Source: Pseudoalteromonas sp. 0303
GTDB lineage: Bacteria; Pseudomonadota; Gammaproteobacteria; Enterobacterales; Alteromonadaceae
Direction: 5' to 3'
Assembly: GCF_013349995.1 (NCBI RefSeq)
Contig: NZ_JABVXF010000016.1
Span: 35,735 to 99,734 of the forward strand
Length of the DNA: 64,000 bases
Below, piece after piece: positions 19,303 to 25,974 of this stretch. Positions within the stretch are counted from its first letter, which is position 1; every line of letters begins with the position of its first letter. Made by a program: the position numbers and the translations under genes. The notes beneath the pieces were generated by a model. It saw only the letters and a program-made list of their open reading frames with translations. It had not been told where the DNA came from and searched no databases.

Positions 19303-19545
19303 ATGGCTGTAATAACGAAGAAAGATGAAAAAATCGAAAATGTGGTTGGTGAGTTAAACGAAGGATATTCATTTGATGACTTCATTAATAAATTTCAAGA
19401 GCTTTACCCGAAGGATTGGAGCAAAATTGAACGTGAGTATGCGAAACATGAACGCAAAACTAAGCCAGGGAAAACACATCCTATGCCTGAGCCAATTCAG
19501 TACCTCAAAAACGCTCTGAACGTATGGAATAAAAAGAACAAATAG
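19303..19545 (+). CDS. Small basic protein, unknown
   Basis: 80 residues, ATG at 19303 preceded by AAAGGGAAA. Very rich in Lys and Glu, with 'SFDDFINKFQELYPKDWSKIEREY' and a C-terminal 'YLKNALNVWNKKNK'. The fold looks all-helical. It is the only gene of this operon with an 80-bp leader, although the TTGGAA element still directly follows the upstream stop. Confidence 0.55.
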   Translation: MAVITKKDEKIENVVGELNEGYSFDDFINKFQELYPKDWSKIEREYAKHERKTKPGKTHPMPEPIQYLKNALNVWNKKNK

Positions 19546-19561
19546 TTTAATTGGAATAAAT

Positions 19562-19831
19562 ATGACACAGAATAGGTTTAAAACAGAAACTCAAGCAGTT
19601 GTTTTTCTATGTATATGGGTTTTGTTTTTGTTTCTTATCGGAGCTTTATTATTTGAGAGAGAAGGAATAGCTGGAGCATGGTTTCAAGTTTTCGGTGCAG
19701 GTGTACTGATATTGGTTGGTCTTTTTGATTTGCTGTCAGTAACTAAATCGACTGAACGAATAAAAGGTATATCAATTAGTCTGTGCTCTTTGATCTTACT
19801 TATACCCGCACTTAAAACAGCTATTGGCTAG
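19562..19831 (+). CDS. Small three-span membrane protein
   Basis: 89 residues with hydrophobic segments at about 12-31, 38-60 and 69-88. ATG at 19562, only 5 bp after the TTGGAA hexamer. No motif beyond the membrane spans. It may be an inner-membrane entry-exclusion or immunity-type protein, but nothing in the sequence proves this. Confidence 0.55.
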   Translation: MTQNRFKTETQAVVFLCIWVLFLFLIGALLFEREGIAGAWFQVFGAGVLILVGLFDLLSVTKSTERIKGISISLCSLILLIPALKTAIG

Positions 19832-19851
19832 GTTGGAAAAACGGAGTATTT

Positions 19852-20184
19852 ATGGGATTAACACCGCTACAGTTAATTAGTAATTTGCGTGATACTGATT
19901 ACTATATGCAAGTCATCTTTACACAAGGCGCTTGCTATAAGTTTCACTTATTCCTTAAATCTCTTTTTCCTAATTCAACTGCACTAATCAACAGTGATAA
20001 AGATCACATCGTCACATTAATTGATGGTTCTATGTATGACATTACAGGCGAAGTTCAAGGCGATTATGAGCAGCTAAATGATGATGATTTAAAAATCGCT
20101 GAAAAGTGGACGTTTGCAGGAAATAAGTTGATTTCTTTGGGTGAGTGTTCTCACTGTGAAGAACCGATTATAGTTGTTAAATAG
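19852..20184 (+). CDS. Small unknown protein with a C-terminal CxxC
   Basis: 110 residues, ATG at 19852 with CGGAG upstream. The C-terminus 'GECSHCEEPIIVVK' holds a CxxC pair that could bind zinc or form a disulphide; the body ('HIVTLIDGSMYDITGEVQGDYEQLNDDDLKIAEKW') is mixed alpha/beta. Its 'H-I-V-T-L-I-D-G-x-x-Y-D-I-x-G' strand pair recalls SH3-like barrels. Not assigned. Confidence 0.55.
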   Translation: MGLTPLQLISNLRDTDYYMQVIFTQGACYKFHLFLKSLFPNSTALINSDKDHIVTLIDGSMYDITGEVQGDYEQLNDDDLKIAEKWTFAGNKLISLGECSHCEEPIIVVK

Positions 20185-20200
20185 CGTATTGGAATGCAAG

Positions 20201-20767
20201 ATGAAAAGATATTTGTTTTTATTTGCTTGCGGTTTAGCTGTGTTTTACAGTGTCGACAAAGTTGTACCTTGGTATATGAATAATGTTGTGGACAGTGGTG
20301 GTGTTACCTACGCTAATGTGTACAAAGTGTTGACTGAAAATCCGAAAGAGCGCCCATTAAGACAACTGGCATACTCAATGATTGAAGATGAAAAAATCGT
20401 TGCGTCTGAATACACAGCATTTATTAGCTTGTATAACAGCGAATTTGGAAGTTTGGTGGGCGTTCCAAGAGGTAAGGTTTATGAAAAGGATTATTACCTG
20501 AACCTGATTCATGACTTTTTTAAATTGAATGGTGAGGTTACATGTACGTCAGCTAGGACTAACTCTGTAAAAATATACGTCGTTGAAGATAATCTTAGTT
20601 ATGGCGAATTTAATAAGCCTTCGCACAACCAGGAGCGGTTCGAGTTTGTTAATGTAGACGGGGGCAATGATTTGATTTTAGCGGTTGACGATTGGCGCTG
20701 CGAAGATGCAGATTTGAATTTCTTTTCTGTCACGGATAAAGCTGTGCCGTTAGTTGCCAGCATATAG
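20201..20767 (+). CDS. Membrane-anchored protein, unknown
   Basis: 188 residues from the ATG at 20201; an in-frame TTG at 20174 inside the preceding gene is less likely because the TTGGAA junction element lies between. N-terminal membrane anchor or signal at 2-20 ('RYLFLFACGLAVFYSV'). Two cysteines remain in the mature part. The domain is probably periplasmic. No family recognised. Confidence 0.55.
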   Translation: MKRYLFLFACGLAVFYSVDKVVPWYMNNVVDSGGVTYANVYKVLTENPKERPLRQLAYSMIEDEKIVASEYTAFISLYNSEFGSLVGVPRGKVYEKDYYLNLIHDFFKLNGEVTCTSARTNSVKIYVVEDNLSYGEFNKPSHNQERFEFVNVDGGNDLILAVDDWRCEDADLNFFSVTDKAVPLVASI

Positions 20768-20813
20768 AAGTACATTGATCAACGTACCTATATTGGAAAA
20801 GGTAGCAAATAAA

Positions 20814-20960
20814 ATGAATGAAAACCCATTGAATGAACTCTGTACCCAGGGAAATCTATCGGACAGAATATGCAACGCCTGCATTAGCTGGGGGGTAATT
20901 TTCGGTATTGTTGGGATGCCAATTTTACTAATTTTGGACAAGCTCGAGTACATTGGATGA
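20814..20960 (+). CDS. Very small membrane protein
   Basis: 48 residues from the ATG at 20814, 15 bp after the TTGGAA element. One membrane span (about 22-42, 'ISWGVIFGIVGMPILLILD') preceded by a short soluble part with cysteines ('ELCTQGNLSDRICNACIS'). A longer reading from a TTG at 20754 would overlap the previous gene and cross the junction element, so I prefer the short form. Confidence 0.5.
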   Translation: MNENPLNELCTQGNLSDRICNACISWGVIFGIVGMPILLILDKLEYIG

Positions 20961-20989
20961 AGCTGGAAAATCGATGCCAGGGAGAATAA

Positions 20990-21595
20990 ATGTTTTATAA
21001 TCATGTGAAAAAAGCTTGGAAAAATGGTGATGTTCAAATTGACATTTGGGCTAAAGAAACATATGGAGATCTTGCATTTGAGGCGAGAGGATTTTCTTGG
21101 TTAGCTTGTCTACTGCTTAGCAATCAAGAAAAAAGGAAATTAATGGAGTTAGTACAAGCGGATGTTCAAGAAAAACGCGAACAAAAAGAGAAAGCCTTAA
21201 AAGAAAGCATTCGCAAGGAGTTCCCCTCTCTTCCAGAGCAAGCAAACCCTATGTTGATCAAGTTGGCCTTAGAAGAGTGTAAGTCATATTATTCACAATA
21301 TGGTTTTAAAAGACTCTACTTAATTGGATCTAGAGCAAGAGGTGACGCTAGACTAGATAGTGATCATGACTTTGTTGTGGTGGTTTCAGACACTGCACCA
21401 GATGAAGTTGTCAGGGACAACGGAAGATATGGATATTTGGGAATATGCAGAATTAGGGGTAGTGTGAGTGCTGTAAACAGTGGTGCAAAGGGACCTGATG
21501 TTTTTATCTTTAGACTTTCAGACTTCCTTGCTAATAAAGATATTCAGTCGAGGGCTCCCTATTATGCAGAGCATCATGGTTACAGAATTCACTAA
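20990..21595 (+). CDS. MNT-type nucleotidyltransferase domain protein
   Basis: 201 residues, ATG at 20990 preceded by GGGAGA. The C-terminal half carries the polymerase-beta-type signature GSxxxGxxxxxSDxD: 'GSRARGDARLDSDHD' at about 114-128, so it probably binds nucleotide and two metal ions. The N-terminal half is a long charged helix region ('VQEKREQKEKALKESIRKE'). Minimal nucleotidyltransferases of this class (MntA) adenylylate a HEPN toxin; no HEPN gene adjoins here, so a toxin-antitoxin role is unproven. Last complete gene of the operon. Confidence 0.7.
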   Translation: MFYNHVKKAWKNGDVQIDIWAKETYGDLAFEARGFSWLACLLLSNQEKRKLMELVQADVQEKREQKEKALKESIRKEFPSLPEQANPMLIKLALEECKSYYSQYGFKRLYLIGSRARGDARLDSDHDFVVVVSDTAPDEVVRDNGRYGYLGICRIRGSVSAVNSGAKGPDVFIFRLSDFLANKDIQSRAPYYAEHHGYRIH

Positions 21596-21608
21596 GCTGG
21601 AGCTATAA

Positions 21609-21704
21609 ATTATCGCAATTTACATAAAAAAAGATGACTATGAACAAGTTATTTTTGATCCAAAAGGTGATGATGAACTGATGATAGAACAGTTTGGTTC
21701 TTAA
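21609..21704 (+). CDS. Possible 31-codon gene with an ATT start
   Basis: An open frame from ATT at 21609, 6 bp after the Shine-Dalgarno-like CTGGAG that replaces the operon's TTGGAA element, to a TAA at 21704. It encodes 'IYIKKDDYEQVIFDPKGDD' and more. It is placed as an operon member would be, but has no ATG/GTG/TTG start. It may be a remnant whose start was lost, or a true ATT-started gene. Confidence 0.25.
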   Translation: MIAIYIKKDDYEQVIFDPKGDDELMIEQFGS

Positions 21705-22084
21705 ATTATCTTCACCGTATTTTTGCTCCGTTTAAGAACAGTGCCGATATATAGCGCTTTGAAAATTGCCATGACTTCTATCGCAAAAATATTAAAGAAT
21801 TGATAGTGATAAACTCATAAAAACTGAAGCGATCACAAGAAGTGGAAACAGAATTAAACAAACATATTTAAGACAGGACGTGTTTAAGTTACAAAAAAGG
21901 TAGCCTCAACCAAAGGCTACCTTTTTTTATACTAGAGTTCTTTGGAGGAGACTTTAGTATGTTGTTAATGTACCACAAATACTCTCTTAATCGCCAAAAA
22001 ATAGTTCAATACGAAAGAAAATCTCAGAATTACTCAAAAATCCCACTGTAGAATTTATTTACGTTCTCACAAAAACAGTTAGCT
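21705..22084. other. Gene-free stretch with terminator
   Basis: About 380 bases between the small-gene operon and the transfer genes. The only clear element is the intrinsic terminator at 21893-21928. The promoter for the transfer block should be in 21930-22084, but no convincing -35/-10 pair stands out. Confidence 0.5.
21893..21928 (+). terminator. Rho-independent terminator
   Basis: AAAAAAGGTAGCCT, a short loop, then AGGCTACC followed by seven T. The A-run and T-run make it usable in both directions. It closes the small-gene operon. Confidence 0.9.
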
Positions 22085-22585
22085 ATGAATAGCATAAAGT
22101 TAAAAAGCACAATCATAGTCTGCCTTACACTACTAGGCTTATATGGGTTAGCGGAATTGTTTTTTGCTCGCTTCACATTTTCTTTTCCTACCTTTCAAGA
22201 TCAGTGTTTGTATGCTCGCATGTTCATAGTCGACAAGCGTGATAAGGATATTAAAAGGGGTGATTTAGTTGCATTCAAATTTAACAAGGAAGATAAAAAT
22301 TTTGATAAAGGGTTGAGCTTCATAAAAATTGCAGCTGGTGTTCCAGGAGATGAAATCAAATACTCGCCAAATGAAATGTTTGTAAATCGAGTCGAATCCA
22401 AAATTGCTGGAATGACGCATGCTATTAATTTCTTACAGTTAAACCCAAAAGAGTATGAGCGACAAATCACCTTGAATGAAAATGAATTCTTTATGGTTGG
22501 TGAGACTATTTATAGCTATGACAGCAGGTTTTGGGGGCCAATAAATGAAGAGGATATTTTGGGGAAAGCATATGCAATTTTTTAA
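22085..22585 (+). CDS. traF: S26 family signal peptidase, TraF-like
   Basis: 166 residues. One N-terminal membrane segment (about 9-25), then S26 landmarks: 'FSFP' near 36-39 with the probable nucleophile serine, 'DIKRGDLVAF', the base-lysine box 'SFIKIAAGVPGDEI' near 77-90, and the closing 'YDSRFWGPI' near 148-156. In conjugative plasmids TraF-type peptidases mature pilin or other exported transfer proteins. The usual S-M-P is S-F-P here. First gene of the mating-pair block; its 3' end overlaps the next gene by 14 bp. Confidence 0.8.
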   Translation: MNSIKLKSTIIVCLTLLGLYGLAELFFARFTFSFPTFQDQCLYARMFIVDKRDKDIKRGDLVAFKFNKEDKNFDKGLSFIKIAAGVPGDEIKYSPNEMFVNRVESKIAGMTHAINFLQLNPKEYERQITLNENEFFMVGETIYSYDSRFWGPINEEDILGKAYAIF

Positions 22586-23750
22586 GTCGATTGTTTTGCT
22601 TTGTGCGTTTTCAGTTTCGGTAAGTGCCAATCAAAAAAACGAATATGATGTTTCTAGTTTTCAAGACGCTGCGAATAAAGCTGTCGAGAAAGCCAAAGAA
22701 AATGGGTGGTTAAAAGATATAGATAAGCCAACAATTCAAGAAAAAGATATAGCTTTAGCCAAGTCAATTGCAGATCAGGCTGTTGTTATTTCCAGTGAAA
22801 CAATGAAGAGAGCGCTTCCACAACAAGAAAATAAAATTGATTTATTAGAAGGTACAGATGGCGCCATTTTCGTAAGTTTCTCAATGCCCAGAAGAGCACT
22901 TATTGATGCCTTCAAAGTGGCCAAAGAGCATAACTTAACAATTTTATTTAGAGGGCTAGAAAAAGGGGCTACACACATATCATCGACGATGAAGCTTATT
23001 CAGAAATTAAGTGCCATATCAAAAGTAGAGCCAAATGTAGGAATAAACCCACTAAGATTTAAAGAGTTTAATGTAACCGGTGTACCAACTATCGTCATAA
23101 GAAATGGTAATAAGCATCTTATTGCTCCGGGCACATTGAATGCGCAATATGCAAAAGAGCAATTTGACCAAAAACAAGGCGATTTCAAGTTAGAACCATT
23201 AGGCCAATTATTCAATATTGACGAACCTGACATCATCGAGCAAATGAAAGCTGCAGCAGGCAAGATTGATTGGGCTGAGAAGCAACGTTTAGCAAAAGAA
23301 AGGTTCTGGAAGAAATATAAAACTTACCCTCTCCCAACGTCAGAAGAATCTAAGCAATGGCTAATAGATACGACTGTTCGCGTAACTCAAGATATCAAAA
23401 ATGGCCGTGGAGAAATATTGGCCCGAGCTGGCGACATAACAAACCCTTTAAAACAATACCCTATGTATTTAACCATTTTTGTAATTGATCCCTATGTGAA
23501 GTCACAAGTTGATTGGGTTAAGGAAGAATTAAAATCGATATCAGGACAGTTTCAGATTCATCTAACCCATATGGATAAAGACAAAGGGTGGGATGACCTT
23601 AGTAAGTTTCGAAATGAGTTTGGGGCACCAGTTTTCATTTTGCCTAAACAAGTTATTGAGAAATTCAAAGTGGAAGCTACACCAAGCAAAATCGAAACAC
23701 AAAGCAATGGCTATTTACTGGTACGTCAATTCGATTGGAGTGAAAAATGA
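22572..23750 (+). CDS. traW: TrbC-TraW fusion, type IV secretion assembly protein
   Basis: 392 residues from the ATG at 22572, preceded by GGGGAAA. Signal peptide 1-19 ('QFFKSIVLLCAFSVSVSA'). Residues about 95-190 match F-type TrbC: 'AIFVSFSMPRRALIDAF' through 'VTGVPTIVIRNG'. Residues about 205-392 match TraW: 'LGQLFNIDEPDIIEQM', 'TVRVTQDIKNGRGEILARAGD', 'FQIHLTHMD', 'PSKIETQSNGYLLVRQF'. In F the two are separate periplasmic pilus-assembly proteins; fused forms occur in IncHI/SXT-type systems. It overlaps traF upstream and the next gene downstream, so translation is coupled. Confidence 0.88.
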   Translation: MQFFKSIVLLCAFSVSVSANQKNEYDVSSFQDAANKAVEKAKENGWLKDIDKPTIQEKDIALAKSIADQAVVISSETMKRALPQQENKIDLLEGTDGAIFVSFSMPRRALIDAFKVAKEHNLTILFRGLEKGATHISSTMKLIQKLSAISKVEPNVGINPLRFKEFNVTGVPTIVIRNGNKHLIAPGTLNAQYAKEQFDQKQGDFKLEPLGQLFNIDEPDIIEQMKAAAGKIDWAEKQRLAKERFWKKYKTYPLPTSEESKQWLIDTTVRVTQDIKNGRGEILARAGDITNPLKQYPMYLTIFVIDPYVKSQVDWVKEELKSISGQFQIHLTHMDKDKGWDDLSKFRNEFGAPVFILPKQVIEKFKVEATPSKIETQSNGYLLVRQFDWSEK

Positions 23751-23896
23751 AATTAATTTTAGTTGGGTTAGGCGTTTTGGGTGGGATCTATTTAAGTTAC
23801 GAGTACCCCGCTGTAGCAAAGCAAATCTGGGATACCGCTTGGCATTACTTTCTAATCGCATTTAATTGGTTAGAGTCAAAAGTGGGTCAATTGTAA
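23747..23896 (+). CDS. Small membrane protein within the tra operon
   Basis: 49 residues, starting in an ATGA overlap with the TrbC-TraW stop and ending in a TAATG overlap with traU. N-terminal hydrophobic segment 'LILVGLGVLGGIYLSY' and a Trp-rich middle. Its position and coupling argue that it is a real transfer gene, possibly an inner-membrane accessory factor. Not recognised further. Confidence 0.6.
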   Translation: MKLILVGLGVLGGIYLSYEYPAVAKQIWDTAWHYFLIAFNWLESKVGQL

Positions 23897-24939
23897 TGCG
23901 CTTTACATTGATTTCACTTATTTTCTTAGTCGCTTTATTTTCAACGCAAACAAAAGCTGAAGGTAACGCATGCAATAACGCGAATGTATTTAGCAACATA
24001 ATAAATGAAGTTTGTTGGTCGTGCTTCTTACCAGTGCGATTGATGGGAGTAGGTCCAAAACCAAATGGGGCTGCACCTGACCAATCGATTTGTGCTTGTA
24101 ATGATGCTCTTGGAATTCCGGAGTTTGGCTATCAACTAGGGTTTTGGCAGCCTTCTAGATTAGTCGAGCATGTGAGAGTTCCATGGTGTGCACCCGCATT
24201 AGGGGGAGTTAGGCTTCAGGATGATCTATTTTCATTGTCCACAGGAGTGGATGTTAAAAGTTCCGGTGGTGCAGATTTGGCAACGTACCAATACCATTAC
24301 TATTCATACCCATTATTTGCGATGTTGGAAATTTTGTATTTGCCTAAATGTGGTGGTGAATATACAGATTTTGATTTGATGTACCTTAGCGAGATTGATC
24401 CAACTTGGAACAATGATTTGCTCTCAATTTTACTATCCCCAGAAGCATTTATATTTGCAAATCCAATTGCAAAAGCGTGGTGTACTACGGATTGTGCCGC
24501 AATTACTGCAGGAGATGTTCAAGAATCTACATATGGTTGTGCAGGCTGCGACGGAAGTCTCTATCCATTTACTGGAAATGTTTATGATGGTGAGTCTGGC
24601 CCGCGTGTAACTTCTCTTTTGACACAGCGTGTACTTGCGAGTTTGCACCGAAAGGGGTTGGCTAAAAAAACAATCGGAGAGGATGCAATGTGTAAACCCG
24701 AGTTTTGGCCAATGATCCCCAAATCCCAGTATAAGCTTTCGATGCTTCACCCTGTAGCAGAAGCTGATAGAAACTCTCCAAATGCTAAGTGCTGTCACCC
24801 ATTGGGTGAGTCTGAACATAAATGGTCTACAGCGGCTGGTGGTAGAACCATCCCAGGTCTTGAAGACTACTTATATTTACTGTGGCGGTTTAATGACTGT
24901 TGCGTAATTAGTTCTGGTATTAATTCACCTTCCAAATAG
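23896..24939 (+). CDS. traU: TraU, conjugative mating-pair-formation protein
   Basis: 347 residues from the ATG at 23896. Signal peptide 1-18. Many cysteines in the TraU pattern: 'EVCWSCFLPVRLMG', 'SICACNDALGIPEFGYQLGFWQP', 'PWCAPALGG', 'CTTDCAA', 'YGCAGCDGSLYPFTG'. TraU is a periplasmic, disulphide-rich protein needed for DNA transfer in F-type systems. An upstream TTG at 23866 would remove the signal peptide from the N-terminus, so the ATG is preferred. A C-terminal 'WRFNDCCVI' ends the protein, as in the family. Confidence 0.92.
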   Translation: MRFTLISLIFLVALFSTQTKAEGNACNNANVFSNIINEVCWSCFLPVRLMGVGPKPNGAAPDQSICACNDALGIPEFGYQLGFWQPSRLVEHVRVPWCAPALGGVRLQDDLFSLSTGVDVKSSGGADLATYQYHYYSYPLFAMLEILYLPKCGGEYTDFDLMYLSEIDPTWNNDLLSILLSPEAFIFANPIAKAWCTTDCAAITAGDVQESTYGCAGCDGSLYPFTGNVYDGESGPRVTSLLTQRVLASLHRKGLAKKTIGEDAMCKPEFWPMIPKSQYKLSMLHPVAEADRNSPNAKCCHPLGESEHKWSTAAGGRTIPGLEDYLYLLWRFNDCCVISSGINSPSK

Positions 24940-24950
24940 TGAGTAATTTA

Positions 24951-25202
24951 ATGACAAGTGAAGATTTTAGACGTTTTTTGAATAAATATAAGCTTAGTAA
25001 ACAGCAAGCAATGCACATATTTAAATTTAAGAAAACAACATACCACAAGTATACGAGCCTAAAATACGAAGAAGAAATAAGTAACAGTGTTTCAATTATT
25101 TGCGAGTGCCTTGATCACATGGGTAAAGGAAAAGCAAAGAGATACTTAGAGCTAAAGCTGTCAACACACAGAGATAAGTCAGTCAGAAAACTATTAACCT
25201 GA
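24951..25202 (+). CDS. Small putative DNA-binding protein
   Basis: 83 residues from the ATG at 24951 (a GTG at 24939 overlapping the traU stop is an alternative start giving 87). 'FLNKYKLSKQQAMHIFKFKKTTYHKY' looks like a helix-turn-helix; the rest is basic and helical. It is the last gene before a 770-bp gap and may be a regulator of the transfer block. No family assigned. Confidence 0.55.
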   Translation: MTSEDFRRFLNKYKLSKQQAMHIFKFKKTTYHKYTSLKYEEEISNSVSIICECLDHMGKGKAKRYLELKLSTHRDKSVRKLLT

Positions 25203-25429
25203 CGTATAGTCTTGTTTGCTCTTAGAGGGGAACTATGTTTATTAAATAAGGGTTAATTTATGATGATGGATTAGCGATGGGCTCCACCTTAATGTCGAAC
25301 AAGGAAGCTCACAAAGTTTCGATAAATTTTTAAGTATGGAAGTTTGACAATATCAAGCACAGCTTCTATCTTTAAAGTGTATTTCATAAATTATTAAGCC
25401 AGCAAATTCCTAATTAATTACCAATACCC

Positions 25430-25476
25430 AAGCATACAAACTCACTTTCATCTCTTAGTTTGTATGCTTTTTTCTT
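25430..25476 (+). terminator. Rho-independent terminator
   Basis: AAGCATACAAACT pairs with TAGTTTGTATGCTT (12-13 bp), followed by TTTTCTTTT. It probably ends the traF-traU transcript. Confidence 0.88.
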
Positions 25477-25568
25477 TTGTATCCTAGTTTAGCCAGAATG
25501 ACGCTGGATTTCCTTATTTTCGCTTCTATACTTTGCCAGTTTGATGTTCCATAACAGAGGTACTGCTA

Positions 25569-25890
25569 TTAGGTGAGATTATGTTCTTGTCGAGCATTTT
25601 CTATTGCTAAAGATTCCCTATATTTAGCAGTTTCTGCTGTTAGTGTCCAATGAACATCAAGTAAATTCTGCTGCTCAACTACTTGTTTAACCTCTGCTAA
25701 AGAAGTTTAGAGAAACTCTTTTCTGGGATTTACTTTTTTACATATTCTCTCAAATCTTCTATGCAGTTCTTTTTCTAGTGTAGGAGCATCCTCACTATAG
25801 ATCATGGCATGTATTTCAAATGAGAATGGAACAAAGGCATCTCTGATGCCCTTTAACTCTATCAGGTGACTTTAATTGAGCAAGTTTTAA
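25569..25890 (-). pseudogene. T5orf172/Mug113 (GIY-YIG-like) domain gene remnant
   Basis: Minus-strand translation gives a recognisable stretch: 'FVPFSFEIHAMIYSEDAP', 'LEKELHRRFERI', 'VNPRKEFL', then an in-frame TAA, then 'TSLAEVKQVVEQQNLLDVHW' in the same frame. Upstream, 'SPDRVK' is in another frame, implying a one-base shift at about 25858. The order matches the C-terminal half of T5orf172 (Mug113) domains, often found with DUF4041 in phage proteins. The N-terminal part is absent. It is a decayed insertion between transfer genes. Confidence 0.7.
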
Positions 25891-25974
25891 TTAAAAATTT
25901 AATGAAAATTAGGATTTAGATTTAAATATAGATTTTAAAATAACTTCAAATCAATTGTCATGGCTCTATGTTGA

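Larger units (their letters stand above)
17636..20968 (+). repeat. TTGGAA element after the stop codons of a small-gene operon
   Basis: The hexamer occurs at 17636, 18188, 18468, 18866, 19219, 19551, 19833, 20189 and 20793, with CTGGAA at 20963. Nearly every copy falls within about 15 bases after a stop codon (the copy at 20793 is somewhat further), whether the next start is 6 or about 80 bases away. Several copies share the longer CGTATTGGAA. It does not behave like an ordinary ribosome-binding site because its distance to the next start varies. Confidence 0.7.
25203..25974. other. Non-coding gap with terminator and gene remnant
   Basis: About 770 bases between the HTH gene and traN. It contains a strong terminator (25430-25476) and, on the minus strand, the remains of a T5orf172-domain gene (25569-25890). 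The last 90 bases are AT-rich and must hold the traN promoter and ribosome site, though no strong Shine-Dalgarno precedes the traN ATG. Confidence 0.6.
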
